Assembly (NCBI RefSeq): GCF_036884655.1
Contig: NC_088355.1
Location: forward strand, 23,157,501 to 23,221,500
DNA from: Musa acuminata AAA Group
Taxonomy: Eukaryota > Streptophyta > Magnoliopsida > Zingiberales > Musaceae
Reading direction: 5' to 3'
Length of the DNA stretch: 64,000 bases
Shown here: positions 48,841 to 60,895 of the stretch, one piece after another
Layout: every line of letters begins with the position of its first letter
Numbering within the stretch: the first letter of the stretch is position 1
Translations under genes and position numbers: made by a program
The notes under the pieces: generated by a model
Told to the model about the DNA's origin: nothing
What the model saw: the letters and a program-made list of their open reading frames with translations, nothing else
Databases searched by the model: none

Positions 48841-48884
48841 ATTCACCCCCCCCCCCCCCTCTTAGTGCCCTCGATCCTAACAAT

Positions 48885-48896
48885 TGGTATCAGAGC
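48885..48896 (+). other. Primer-binding site of element C
   Basis: TGGTATCAGAGC two bases after the LTR end (48882). Confidence 0.9.
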
Positions 48897-48932
48897 GGGG
48901 TATTTCTCATTTCGGATTTACACCCGAGAGAA

Positions 48933-49856
48933 ATGGCTCTTCAAGGCTTTCAAGAGGGCTTATCGGTCTTTCGTCCACCGTTGCTTAACGGATTGGACTA
49001 CACTTATTGGAAAACTCGAATGAGAGTTTTCTTGATTTCTTTGAATTTGGATTTATGGAATATCGTTGAAAACGATTTTCAGCTTCCCTTTAAACCGATG
49101 AACGAATGGTCGGATTTGGAGAAGAAGTATTTTTCTTTAAACGCAAAGGCTACGAATGCCTTATTTTGCGCTTTGGACAAAAATGAGTTCAATCGGATTT
49201 CTACGTGCGAAACGGCTTTTGACATTTGGCGAACACTTGAAATCACGCACGAGGGAACTAGTAGAGTCAAAGACTCGAAAGTTAACATTTTATTGCATGA
49301 TTTTGAGCTTTTTCGAATGCAACCAAGCGAGACTATAGGCGACATGTACACCCGTTTCACGGATGTCGTCAATAGTTTAAGAGCTCTTGGAAAATGTTTT
49401 TCGGATTTTGAACTCGTAAACAAGATTTTGCGCTCACTTTCTAAACCTTGGGATTCAAAAGTAACTGCTATTCAAGAATCGAAAAACTTGAACCAATTTC
49501 CACTTGAAGAACTAATTGGTTTCTTGATCAAATATGAAATGACGTGCAATGCACGTGAAGAACTTGAGAACCACCTTCCAAAAAACAGGAAGGATTTGGG
49601 ACATAGAACATTTGAAGACCACTCGAGCATAAGCTCAAGTGATGGTGAACTTAAACTACAAATGAAACAAAAATTAAAAAGTAAAAAGAACGGAACTACT
49701 TGCTTTGAACGCAAGAAGAAGAACAAAAATTGGGATGAATCGAGCTCCTCTCAAGACGAGGAGAAAATCAACAAAGGCGAGGTGGCAAACTACGCCTTTA
49801 CGCCTTTCGACGCTGAGGTAATCAAAATGCCTTTAATTTACTTTGAAATTACATGA
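48933..49856 (+). CDS. Intact copia-type Gag of element C (307 residues), no zinc knuckle
   Basis: A structural Gag for virus-like particle formation. The first good ATG after the primer-binding site is at 48933 (MALQGFQEGLSVFRPP); the open frame extends 5' into the LTR but no other start fits. Residues 14-60 (LLNGLDYTYWKTRMRVFL) and about 60-200 (LFCALDKNEFNRI, TAFDIWRTLEITHEGT, ETIGDMYTRFTDVVNSLRAL, ILRSLSKPWDSKVTAIQESK) form the UBN2/DUF4219-type copia gag. The C-terminus is lysine- and serine-rich with acidic DESSSSQDEEK. The CCHC knuckle that follows in relatives is absent: the frame ends VIKMPLIYFEIT. The full open frame in an otherwise decayed neighbourhood suggests recent or selected coding function. 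Confidence 0.85.
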   Translation: MALQGFQEGLSVFRPPLLNGLDYTYWKTRMRVFLISLNLDLWNIVENDFQLPFKPMNEWSDLEKKYFSLNAKATNALFCALDKNEFNRISTCETAFDIWRTLEITHEGTSRVKDSKVNILLHDFELFRMQPSETIGDMYTRFTDVVNSLRALGKCFSDFELVNKILRSLSKPWDSKVTAIQESKNLNQFPLEELIGFLIKYEMTCNAREELENHLPKNRKDLGHRTFEDHSSISSSDGELKLQMKQKLKSKKNGTTCFERKKKNKNWDESSSSQDEEKINKGEVANYAFTPFDAEVIKMPLIYFEIT

Positions 49857-52550
49857 TGTTTTTCATGATGCATTTCTCTTTTTCTTTAAATTTTCTTGAA
49901 AATTACATTTTTAATAATTTAATAATGAAAATGCAAAAATATGATCATGCTTATAATTTTGAAAATGAAAATGAAAATTTCATGTCTTATGTTAATGCAA
50001 GATAGAAATCTAATGATTGTACACCTAGTGAGATTAAATCTTATTTATGTGCTTGAGAAGCAAGAATGTATATTTTGATGATTTTCATATTGCTTTTCAG
50101 TGATGATACATGGCTTTTGTCTAGAAGGCTTGATATTTTTCATTGTCTTTGTTTGTTAAATATGATGTATGGTTTTGACATAAGAATAAAGAGTTGAGCA
50201 TGCTATTATAAAGTCAATCATATAAATTAAAACTAAAGAAGTTTTAGACATTTATAAGAATCATTCAAAATTATGTTCAATGAAACCTTGCTTAATGTTG
50301 CAATGAAAATATTAAAGTTTTGATACTATGATTTGACGATTTTATGCATGAGATTTTAAAGTTATACATGATGATTTTTGTGATTGATGGTTTTATGATG
50401 AAATTCATTTTACGATCCTAAACGTTGATGCATGTTTTCATTTGACATAAATGAAAAGGCATGCTAACATGAAATCGATCACTTAAGATGAAACACTTAA
50501 AAAAGGGGAGAAATATATGAATTGATGCTATAAACACTATGCTATGATTATCCCATGCTTGCATCACCAAGAAATATATGATTGCTATCATTGCTATATG
50601 CCTTGTATCAAGATATCAAACAAAAATTTGCATCATACGAGCTGATATCTTACCATGTGATGCAATGCTATACTTGCTAAAATATTCGAAATGTGTACAT
50701 CATGCACTGTATCAAGATATCAAACAAAATCTTGCTTCACAGTTTTACGCATTGATATCTTACCATATGATGAAATGCTACAATTGATGAACACTTGAAA
50801 TGTAATCCTCTATCTTATTGATTTTTCAATAAATCTATGCTTGTCATACATGAAGTTATTGAATGAAATTTTGAGGATGATTTCAGATTTGACAAATGCT
50901 TGATTCGTATTTACGACATAAGATACACTTTAAATATGAATCATGCTTCAATCATGTTAAATGCTTCAATCATTTTCTATCTCTAGAGTTCTCGATTTTG
51001 ATGAAATACAAGTGATAAATTCATTTATGATATCTTGTAAATCACTTGAATTATGAATGAGTTTTTTATGATGTGTTAAAAGAATCACTTAAAAAGAAAA
51101 TGTTTTTCCCATCTTATCGAGAATAATGATTTCATGATATTGTGTGAATCTCGAAATTGATTTTGATGAAATAGTAATAACGTTATTCATGTTATGAATC
51201 TTAAAAATGATAATATGCTTCATATGACAATATGAATACATGAAACACTTATGATATTCCGTGTATTCATAAAATATTTATCTCATCATCCAATAACTCT
51301 TCTTGGTATTCCTTATGAGATGAAATGAAATAATGTATGAAATACAAATGAGGAGTTAATGATCATGCATAATAGGATGTAATGAATTCTGACATTTAGA
51401 TACCATCGTTTGAATATCTATGATCATGTTGCCAAAATGATATATCATGAATGCTTGAATATCATGTTTGATATGCTCATGATGATGATTGATTTTTCGG
51501 TATCATGCATAAAAAAAAAAATGAAATGTAATGTTAATGAATTTGTGCATTGAAACTATAATGAAGCACAAATAAGAATGATTACTTACCTTTGTCATGA
51601 TTTAGAAATTGATGTAAAGGGTTTTCCCCTTCTTTTTGACAATGACAAAGGGGGAGATAGATTGCTAGCACAATTCAAGAAAAAGACAAAAATTACAAAA
51701 GAGAAGAAATTGCTATCTTGAACATCACCGATAATTGCTAGCTTGAAATGTCAAGAAAATGCAAAAACTTGTTTATTTTCTTGCACATCTAAAGAGAAGA
51801 TGCAAATGTAACACTTGCCAAATTGTTTGCTTGCCTCATGTAAAACATTATCTCTTGCTAGTTTGGCATTTTGCTAGCTTGCACTTTACAAAGAAAGCAA
51901 AAATGACACTTCTCAAAAGAGAAGAAAGAGCTTATTATCTTGAACATCACAAGCTTGCCAAACAAAAATTGCAAAAGTGCTATCTTGCCTATCTCAAGAA
52001 GCAAAACTTGCATATCGTAAAAATTTGCTAGCTTGCAACTTACATATTTCAAGAAGCAAGAGTTGCCTTCTTGAACATCTCTAAATTGCTAGCTTGCAAG
52101 TTATAAAATGTTGCAATATTGCTAGCTTGCATGTTATAAAAGTGCTATCTTGTATGCTGTAAAACTTGCATATCTAAAACTTGATAGCTTGAATGTTCTA
52201 AGCATGATGTAATATTTGCTAAATTTTCTGGCTTCAAAACTGCATGATGATAAAACTTGATATTATGTTTTTCATGCAATGAGTTGAACCAATATCACAA
52301 ACACTTGATTGTGGTACTTCTCCTTTTTGTTGATGACAAAGGGGGAGAAGTATGTTGATGACATGACATGTTATGCATAAGTTAATGCATAAGTTCATAA
52401 TGACGTGTTGCAAGTATTCATGATGAATATTGCAATGACTTGAATTCAGTTTGAATTCAAGATTCTATCAATATGGCATATTGATAGGGGGAGTTTGTTT
52501 AAACTCCGGGAGTTAAGTTTAACTCCGTCATCAAGTGGTTGTCATCATCA
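49857..52550 (+). other. Non-coding AT-rich interior of element C
   Basis: No pol domain on either strand. The first part is full of tgatgaaat/atcatg words and holds a 104-bp tandem duplication (tgtatcaagatatcaaac at 50604 and 50708). The part 51690-52230 repeats ttgctagcttgca-like words many times. Two polypurine-like tracts, gacaaagggggaga at about 51645-51657 and 52336-52348, precede the real one. Confidence 0.75.
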
Positions 52551-52563
52551 AAAAGGGGGAGAT
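52551..52563 (+). other. Polypurine tract of element C
   Basis: aaaagggggagat immediately before TGTTGAATC; it would prime plus-strand synthesis. Confidence 0.85.
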
Positions 52564-53681
52564 TGTTGAATCTCGTATTTTGATGATGAAACCACTTGAT
52601 ATATGTTTATGATTTAATCTGCGTTTTGAGTGACGCAGGATGCTTCGATCAGGATGAGACAATTAAAGTAGGAAAATCATGTTGTGCCGGAGGAACATGT
52701 CAGAAGATTGGACGTCGGGCCGGTGGATCAGTCGACGTATCGATAGAAGGCTTCGGGCCATGGACTCGGGCATCGGGCCAAGAAGAGCGGGTATTATGCC
52801 AAGGATATCGGAGTTGCGGAGTCAACTGGCCGATTGGGCAATAGGCTGCAGGAAAGGACGATGCGCCGAAGAATCGGACGAAGCGTTGAGGGACCAATGA
52901 CATGCCGGACAACTTAGTTAATTGCTTAGGATTAATTGTCTCGATCGAAGTTTTTGTTTTGAGTGTGCAGGATTAACTACAATGGAAGAAAGACATGCAG
53001 TAGGAGTTACGCCGGAGTCATGACAATGATCACGTTGGGAGTTCAAGAGCTCGACGGAAGTTCGGACAGTCATCAGAGGTTCTGTGGGAACAAATCCGAG
53101 AAGTCCAGAAGCTTGACAAAGGAGCTCGTCGGAACTTGCCAAGTGGATCGTCGCAGTCCAGGAGTTTGCTGGAAGTCCGCAGGAGTATCACCGAGGGTTC
53201 ATCGAATGATCGATGGAAGTTCGTCGGAAACTCGCCGGAAGAAGCGAGTGACGCACCGAAGCAAGCTGCAGAATATGTCTTAGGAAATAATCGTAGTTAG
53301 CACTTCGATTAAGTTAGAAATATGAGGTGATCCCATTAGCTTAATCCTGGGGCAATTGGGCCCCTGAAGAACTCAAATTGGGTCGAATGGTTCAACCCAT
53401 TCGGACCCAGGTTGCTGTGGGAGGTGCAACCGCCTAGGCAGGGAGGTAGCACCGCCCAGGCTATGTCTCCCAGCGAGACTGGGAGGTGCAACCGCTCCAG
53501 CCAAGAGGTGGCACCGCCCCGGGCTCAGTCTCCGAGCGAGACTGGGCGGTGCAACCTCTTCTGTCAAGAGGTAGCACCGCTAGAGCTCAAGTTTCGAGCT
53601 TTGCCAGGCGGTGCAACCTCTCCAGTCAGGCGGTGCAACCGCCTGAGCTCGGTCTTCGAGCTCTGGCAGAGAGGTGCAACC

Positions 53682-55176
53682 TGTTGGGAAATCATCGGGG
53701 GCGACATCATATGCGCAGCGGAAGAACAAGAAAACAAAAATCCCCGATTCCCAAAAAGATGTTCATCGTCGTGCGAAGATTGGTGCGCAAAATCCGCAAA
53801 AAACACAAAACTGTGTATAGAGATTGTGTTACCTAGGGAGATCGTATATCCCTGTTTCCTTGCAGATCCTTAGGAGAGGGTGAAGGAGGTCAAGCGTCCT
53901 CCTCTCTAGCGGTGATCCACACAGCAGGGTTGCGACGACGCTCCTCAAAACTCCAGGCCTACTCTGAGGTGGAGAGGGAGAGGAGAATAGGAAGGGCAAG
54001 CAAAGACTCTAGCCTATGAGGCTGTGAATCCCTCCTATTTATAGAGATCCCGTGTCAAAACCCTAATGGGTCCTTTCCCTAGTGGGTATTGGATCTGCAT
54101 CCAATAAGACAAGGGCTCCGTCGGATATCTCATATCCGAACCTCTACTCATCGCAATGCCTACCATATGTGTGTGACCCTCTAGGCCCAATATCGAGCTG
54201 GCCGTGAGTCATACCTGTCAGAACTCCTTCTAACTCAGTGAATTATTATCTCTGTAATAATTCACTCGACTCATCGACTACGGAAGTACTAGGCCACTAC
54301 GCCGTAGTCCCCAGACGATACAGGGGAATCCAATCCATTGGACCTGTCTGTCCTCAGTTACCATGTACCTATAGTCCCTCATCCATCTAATATCCCAGAG
54401 ACCGTATATCGAGCATGGTGCTGTCAGACCCATACGGTTTCTACTCGAGTCTCGCTCTAATCGGATTCTCCCGGAGAACTCTTTCTCTCTCAACCCGAAT
54501 GACCCTGGCCAGGGATTTGTCTGAGCAAGAACACATGGGATATTCCTCTCATGATACCGAGAGTGGATGATCCTCTATCGACACTCAATAGCCCTCGTAA
54601 GGTCGACTACCACTCCCAATGACCAGCTGTACTAGATCTGGGAACAGCCAAACCTATAAGTCTGGTATCAAAGAGTGGAGCACTCATACAGGACATCCTT
54701 GGTGTCTCAAGTCTAAGAACCAGATACACCACTAGGACTACGGAATCGTTGTCTGACAATAAGGCATCATCAACCATCCAGCATTCCGTAAGCGGATCAA
54801 TCAGTGAACTCATTCTCCAATGAGCACCTGTACTGTATCCCTAGTGTCCCTACACGAGCAGCTATGAGACCAGCTGCATCCATCATATGGACGGGTATAC
54901 AGCACACCAGTCTATCCGGTTATCACGATGTCCCTCTCGAGTAATCTATGACCGGGATTATTTAGGATATGTGTTTAAATGTGAATCGATCTCATTATCG
55001 TGATCTCATCACGATCCGATTCCCATTGCACAAATCCAAGGACATCACAATATATATGCATTTATGCAATAGTTATAAAGTGATATACGCCAAAATATAA
55101 TAAGCAAAAAGATTCTGTATCAAGTCACACGTGCCATCACTCACGTGATTGGCTTGTTGGGCACTTATGACAAGCA
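53682..55176 (-). repeat. 3' LTR of element A
   Basis: TGTTGGGAAATCATCGGGG to ...CACTTATGACAAGCA on the plus strand; reversed TATA at 54036-54043. Short open frames in it recur in every LTR copy and are not genes. Confidence 0.93.
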
Positions 55177-55189
55177 ATCTCCCACTTGA
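55177..55189 (-). other. Polypurine tract of element A
   Basis: atctcccacttga on the plus strand, i.e. AAGTGGGAGAT in element sense, touching the 3' LTR. Confidence 0.75.
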
Positions 55190-55190
55190 C

Positions 55191-58100
55191 CTAAAGCCAA
55201 TCACCTATGTGTCTGATCCCCATCAGACCCCTGTGACGCTCAAAGACAATCTGAGACAATGGCTTTGTTAGTGGATCTGCAATGTTATCTTCGGATGGAA
55301 CTCTTTCCACTGCTACATCTCCTCGGGTCACGATCTCTTTGATAAGGTGGAACCTCCTCAGAACATGCTTAGATTTCTGATGAGACCTAGGTTCCTTCGC
55401 TTGAGCAATTGCCCCGTTGTTGTCGTAATATAAGGAAATCGACTCCTCACTATCTGGCACGACTCCCAAATCTGTGATGAACTTCTTCAACCAGACTCCC
55501 TCCTTTGCTGCATCTGATGCAGCAATGTACTCCGCCTCTGTGGTCGAGTCAGCAGTGGTATCTTGCTTGGAACTCTTCCAGCACACTGCTCCTCCATTCA
55601 AGGTGTACACATACCCTGAATTCGACTTGCTATCATCGACATCAGACTGAAAACTTGAGTCAGTGTAGCCTTCAACCTTAAGGCTATTACCTCCATATAC
55701 TAGTAAAAGATCCTTAGTCCTTCTCAAGTACTTAAGGATACACTTTACTGCTTTCCAGTGCTCCAAGCCTGGATCCGCCTGATACCTGCTCGTGACACTC
55801 AGAGCATGCGCTATATCAGGCCTAGTACATAGCATGGCATACATGATAGACCCTATTGCTGAGGCATAAGGTATCATATCCATGTTCGCCCTTTCTTCTG
55901 GAGTCTTTGGGGACATACTCGTAGAAAGCGATATCCCATGTCTCATCGGTATGAGACCTCTTTTGGAATTTTCCATGCCAAACCTTTTGACAATAGTTTC
56001 TATGTACCTGGACTGGGACAAGCCAAGCATCCTTTTGGATCTATCTCTATAGATTCTAATCCCCAAGATATAAGATGCTTCTCCTAAGTCCTTCATGGAG
56101 AAGTGTCTAGATAACCAAGCCTTTATTGTGGATAGCATTCCTATGTCATTCCCAATGATGAGGATGTCATCCACATATAACACCAAAAAGCTAATAGCGC
56201 TCCCACTTACCTTTCTGTATACACAAGGCTCATCTTCGTTCTTAACGAAGTCATAAGATCTGATTGCCTCATCAAATCTTATGTTCCAACTTCGGGAAGC
56301 TTGCTTTAGTCCATAAATGGATCTAAGCAACCTACACACCTTATCTGGGCAGTTCTTGGACACGAATCCCTCAGGTTGCATCATATACACCTCCTCCTCC
56401 AGGTTCCCGTTGAGGAATGCGGTTTTCACATCCATCTGCCAGATCTCATAATCATAGTGTGTTGCAATAGCCAATAGAATTCTGATGGATTTTAGCATTG
56501 CTACGGGTGAGAAAGTTTCGTCGTAGTCAACACCTTGCCTTTGACGATACCCCTTAGCCACTAGCCTTGCTTTATAGGTCTCTACCTTTCCATCTACTCC
56601 GATCTTTTTCTTAAAGATCCACTTGCAACCGATGGGTACAATACCTTCGGGTGCATCAACTAGGTTCCAAACCTTATTGGAGTACATAGAATCCATCTCA
56701 GAATTCATGGCTTCTTTCCACTTCCCGGAGTCTATACTCATAATAGCCTCCTCGTACGTTTGAGGATCAATATCCTCTACATCCTCTGCTCTAATATGTC
56801 CCACATATCTCTCAGGAGGATGGGATACTCTATCAGACCTGCGTAAAGTTGAAACTTGTGTATTAGATACCTGAACAGACTCGGGCTGTAGAGTGGTGCT
56901 TGAGCTTGGTTCTCCAACCTCGCTCAATTCTATCATTCTCCCACTGTCTCCGTCAAGAATGTGTTCCTTCTCAAGGAACACTGCTCTCTTAGCTACAAAG
57001 ACCTTTTGGTCCTCGAGATGATAGAAGTAATACCCACAAGTTTCCTTGGGGTATCCCACAAATTTACATCGCCCTGTCCTTGATTCTAACTTATCGGGGT
57101 TGTGTCTTTTAACATGGGTAGAGCAGCCCCAAATCTTAACTACTTTAAGATCAGGCTTCTTCCCTTTCCATATCTCATATGGTGTAGACACCACCGACTT
57201 AGTTGGAACTCTGTTCAGAAGGTAAGCTGCGGTTTCTAGGGCATATCCCCAGAATGAGATGGGTAGGTCAGCGAAACTCATCATGGACCGTACCATATCT
57301 AATAATGTACGATTTCTCCTTTCAGAGACACCATTGAGCTGAGGTGTATAAGGAGGTGTCCATTGGGATAATATCCCATGGTCCTTGAGGAAGTGAGTAA
57401 ACTCTGTACTTAAGTACTCACCTCCTCGATCTGATCGAAGAGTTTTGATACTCTTTCCAGTCTGGTTCTCCATCTCATTCTTATACTCTCTGAATTTCTC
57501 AAAGGCCTCGGACTTGTACTTCATTAAGTACACATATCCATACCTTGAGAAATCATCAGTAAATGTAATGAAGTAGGAGTAACCTCCAATGGCATGAGTT
57601 GACATGGGTCCACATACATCACTATGTATGAGTTCCAACAACTCAGTGGCTCTCTCTCCAGTTCCACTAAATGGAGAGTTGGTCAGTTTTCCACGAATGC
57701 AAGGCTCACAAGTTGCATATGACACATAGTCGAATGGATCTAGATATCCATCATTTAGCAACTTTTGAATCCTTCTTTCATGGATGTGACCTAGCCTACA
57801 ATGCCACAGGTATGCACTGTTCAACTCATCTCGTTTCCTTTTGGACACATTTATATTCATGATATGTGGAGTGGTGTCTAACATAAATAAACCATTATGC
57901 AATGTTCCTTTCGTGATAATCTTATCATCTAATAATATCGAACAACCATTGTTTTCAAAAACAAATTTATATCCACTAACTGTTAAACATGAAATGGAGA
58001 TAATGTTTTTGATAATAGAAGGAACAAAATAACATGCATCTAATGCAATAAAAGCTCCACTAGGCAGATGTAGGACGACCTCGCCAACAGCTAATACAGC

Positions 58101-59058
58101 AACTTTTGCTCCATTACCCATCTTGAGGTCCATCTCGCCTCTCTCTAGTCTCCTAGGCCTTGCCAGAACCTGCAACGAATTACATATATGATAAGCACTA
58201 CCGGTATCTAATACCCATGTGTTATCATAAGAGTCTGACAAATGGAGACTGATCATGAATGTACCTGAAGCTTCATCAAGCTTTTGTTTCGCCCTTTCTG
58301 CAAGGTACTCTTTGCAGTTTCTCTTCCAGTGCCCATCTTTACCACAGTGGAAGCACTGGCCTTTGTCCTTTGTTGGGTCTTTCTTAGCAACCTTTGCTTT
58401 ACCTTGTTTGCCCTTGCCCTTTCCCTTCTTAAGGGACCTTTCTGCTTTCCTTTTCTTTCTGGTCTCACCAGTGTAGAGAACTGGCTTCTCTTTCTTAATA
58501 GTACTCTCTGCCTCCCTCAACATATTGAGGAGCTCTGGGAGAGTCACCTCAAGCTTGTTCATATTAAAATTCATTATGAACTGTGAAAAGGAATCTGGTA
58601 GGGACTGAAGCACAATGTCCACACACAAGTTATCCTCTAGGACCATTCCTAGACCTGTGAGTTTCTCTATCCACTCAATCATCTTTAGGACATGGTTCTG
58701 AACCGGTGTCCCCTCAGTCATCCTAGCGCGGAAAAGGCTCTTGGATATCTCATATCGTTGAGTCCTTCCCTGTTCCTCAAACAATTTACGGACATGTAGG
58801 AGAATGGATCTGGCATCCATCTTTTCATGTTGTCTCTGTAACTCTGGAGTCATAGAGCCCAACATATAGCACTGAGCAAGAGTGGAGTCATCAATGTACT
58901 TCACGTAGCGAGCGATCTCATCCTCGCTTGCCCCTTCTTCGGGCGTAGGCATCACTGTATCAAGGACGTACACGATTTTTACGGAGCCAATCCATATAAT
59001 TTGGACCAGTGAGGCGGTTGACATCAAGTATGCCACGTAAGGGATTTGAAAGCGACAT
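55191..59058 (-). CDS. Copia gag-pol polyprotein of element A, frameshifted near the gag start
   Basis: The longest frame of the window, about 1290 codons of true polyprotein. Order: gag ([38 protein letters not shown]), [18 protein letters not shown] near 58340, protease [12 protein letters not shown] near 58210, integrase zinc region H..H..C..C ([19 protein letters not shown]), catalytic core [29 protein letters not shown] with [15 protein letters not shown] near 56165, RNase H with [10 protein letters not shown] and [12 protein letters not shown], and stop at 55191. The gag ATG at 59058 (MSLSNPLRG) is out of frame with the rest because 26 bp present in B are missing at about 58980. The open frame extends to 59123 only in the wrong phase. 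The translated product would lack the gag N-terminus, so the copy is probably not autonomous. Confidence 0.92.
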
Positions 59059-59255
59059 TTTCTGAAAATAAAGATGTAGCAAAAATGAATAACATGCAGA
59101 TTTTGCAAGAAATAAACTATCAAGATATGGACTTCTATCTTAATATACTCCCACTATTTTACTAACGAGTCACGCGACACCCTCAGCACGTGAAACGAAA
59201 GTCTCCGGCAGACTTCTAGTGGGGATCAGGATCCAATCAGCGTCTTAGTGTAACC

Positions 59256-59543
59256 TCGAGGGACTCGACCAATCACACTAAGCCTAAAAGGTAGACAACT
59301 CTTGCCGATCACAACTCCTTGTGATTCCCGTCCTGTTCGGCCTCCGAATCACCATGGCCTCGAGGGACTCGACCAACCATGATGCTCGGTTAAGTCAACA
59401 CCTTCGTTACAAGATGAGTCTGATTTGATGATATACCCTCGAGGGACTCGACCAAGCATATCATGCCCTCAGGTCACCGGTGACATCTCTATGTTGTAAG
59501 CAAGATAGCGAATCGCGATATAGGTGAGTCTCGAGGGACTCGA
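59256..59543 (-). repeat. Four copies of a conserved hairpin in the leader of element A
   Basis: TCGAGGGACTCGA at 59256, 59360, 59439 and 59531, each with the same flank (ctcgaccaa). Spacing 104, 79 and 92 bp, nearly the same as in B (104, 80, 91). About 200-490 nt upstream of the gag start in RNA sense. Confidence 0.88.
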
Positions 59544-60882
59544 CCAACTCAACCTACACCGGGATTCGGTTCCTACTCATAACGATGGAAGGCCACGTGG
59601 GTCAATCTAATTGCCTCACGTTTACCGACTTAATATTATCGAGAGATGTTTCTATGATTTGGTCTTCTAATATGACATGTCACACATATACATATTTAAT
59701 ATATATCTACATCGCATGCAAATATATATACATATCTAGTATGTGTATAAGCAATCACACCAGATGATCATGGACCACAACCTAATATGATTAGGCCCGA
59801 GCCAGTAGGCCTAATCACTCACATCAAGATCTATGTGTGCAACGGTGCATCTCCATGCCTTGTGATCGTCCATCTCGTCCTCGTCGGTTCCGTCGACATC
59901 TTGATGCATCTCCATGCATCACGATCGTCCGTCTCGTGGGTCCCGCTATGGCTTCCACGCTCCCGCTGCCCCTCCTCATGTGATTACAACTTAATCATAG
60001 GCACGCAGGCCCGACAATAAACGAGAAATATAATGGAGGTTCGCAGACCTCAATAATAATAATCACAAGTACACACATCACACGGTCCATGATCATCCGT
60101 CCACTCATCATACATCACATGTATAAATAATCATCATAATGTAGGACTACTAGATAATAATAAAAATAATAATCAACTAAACCTTTTAATTAATTAATAT
60201 TTTCTGAAATCAGGGATATATAGGGAATTTCTCAATTCCTAAGGGTATTTTCGTAATTTGGACAAAAGACAGAAACTGGAATTTCTCAAATTCCGAGGGG
60301 CAAAACTATCTTTTTCCCAGAAAACCCTAATGCCCTTCTCCCCCTTGCTGCTGCGCCGCCGCCGCCGCCACCCTGCTGGCGGCGGCCTGTGCGGCGAGGG
60401 CGAGGGCACTGCCCTCGCCTGTAGGTGGCACGCCCGCTGGGGTCGCTGCCGCTGCAGGTGGGGGCCCCCGCGGGCGCCGCCGCCTTCGCGGGCGGTTCTG
60501 CCCGCGAGTCAGCGCCCGCAGGTGGTGCTGTCTCGCTGGCGGCCGCCCCTGCGGGGTTTTTGCCCGTGGGAGCAGCGGCCACAGGCGCCGCTGCCCTGCG
60601 GTGCCTCAGCCCGCGCTGCTGCCCCGCGGCGCCTCTGCCCGCGGGCTCAGTGGCCGCAGGCGCTTCTACCGAGCGGGCTGCCAGCCCCGCCGGCCGCAAG
60701 CCTGCTGTGCTGCGCATGCGCCGGCGCTGTGCTGCCTGGCTGCGGCTGGCTGCAGGCATGCAGATCGAGGGCAGCAACTGTTGCTGCCCTTCCTTGCTTT
60801 TGCGTCAACGATTTTGACGTCAATATTCTTCCTAAACACAACACACACAGTTCAAAAACCAATCATTCGCACGAACAACCTG
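59544..60882 (-). other. Leader of element A, including a GC-rich block
   Basis: Same layout as B: AT-rich part, repeated tgcatctccatgc/gatcgtcc sub-repeats near 59845-59940, and a GC-rich block at 60340-60730 that is longer than in B. The long open frames through the GC block on both strands reflect composition. Confidence 0.7.
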
Positions 60883-60894
60883 GCTCTGATACCA
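60883..60894 (-). other. Primer-binding site of element A
   Basis: gctctgatacca on the plus strand (TGGTATCAGAGC in element sense), one base from the 5' LTR. Confidence 0.88.
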
Positions 60895-60895
60895 C

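Larger units (their letters stand above)
38268..48882 (+). repeat. 5' LTR of element C (interrupted by B at 40278-48840)
   Basis: 38268-40277 plus 48846-48882, 2047 bp net. Internal layout: AT-rich start, a dyad-motif array (39125-39452), a TATA box (39512), then about 2.6 copies of a 133-137 bp repeat (39874-40225), and a poly-C tract right before the end (14 C, 48846-48859). Confidence 0.9.

Noticed and set aside
48813..48932. Upstream extension of the gag frame of C across the LTR end and poly-C
   Set aside because: Would include the end of B, the poly-C tract as a proline run and the primer-binding site; the ATG at 48933 fits the family start.
49079..49423. 114-residue frame antisense to the gag of C
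   Set aside because: Shadow of the gag coding sequence.
59256..59543. Regularly spaced short repeats that could suggest a CRISPR array
   Set aside because: Only four copies of 13-18 bp, spacers conserved between two transposon copies, and a plant nuclear context; it is a leader repeat of a retrotransposon.
60286..60777. Sense open frame of 131-163 codons through the GC-rich leader of A and B
   Set aside because: Starts with TTG, has no ATG in B, and is Ala/Arg/Pro-rich as expected from GC-rich triplets; frames in other phases are equally open.
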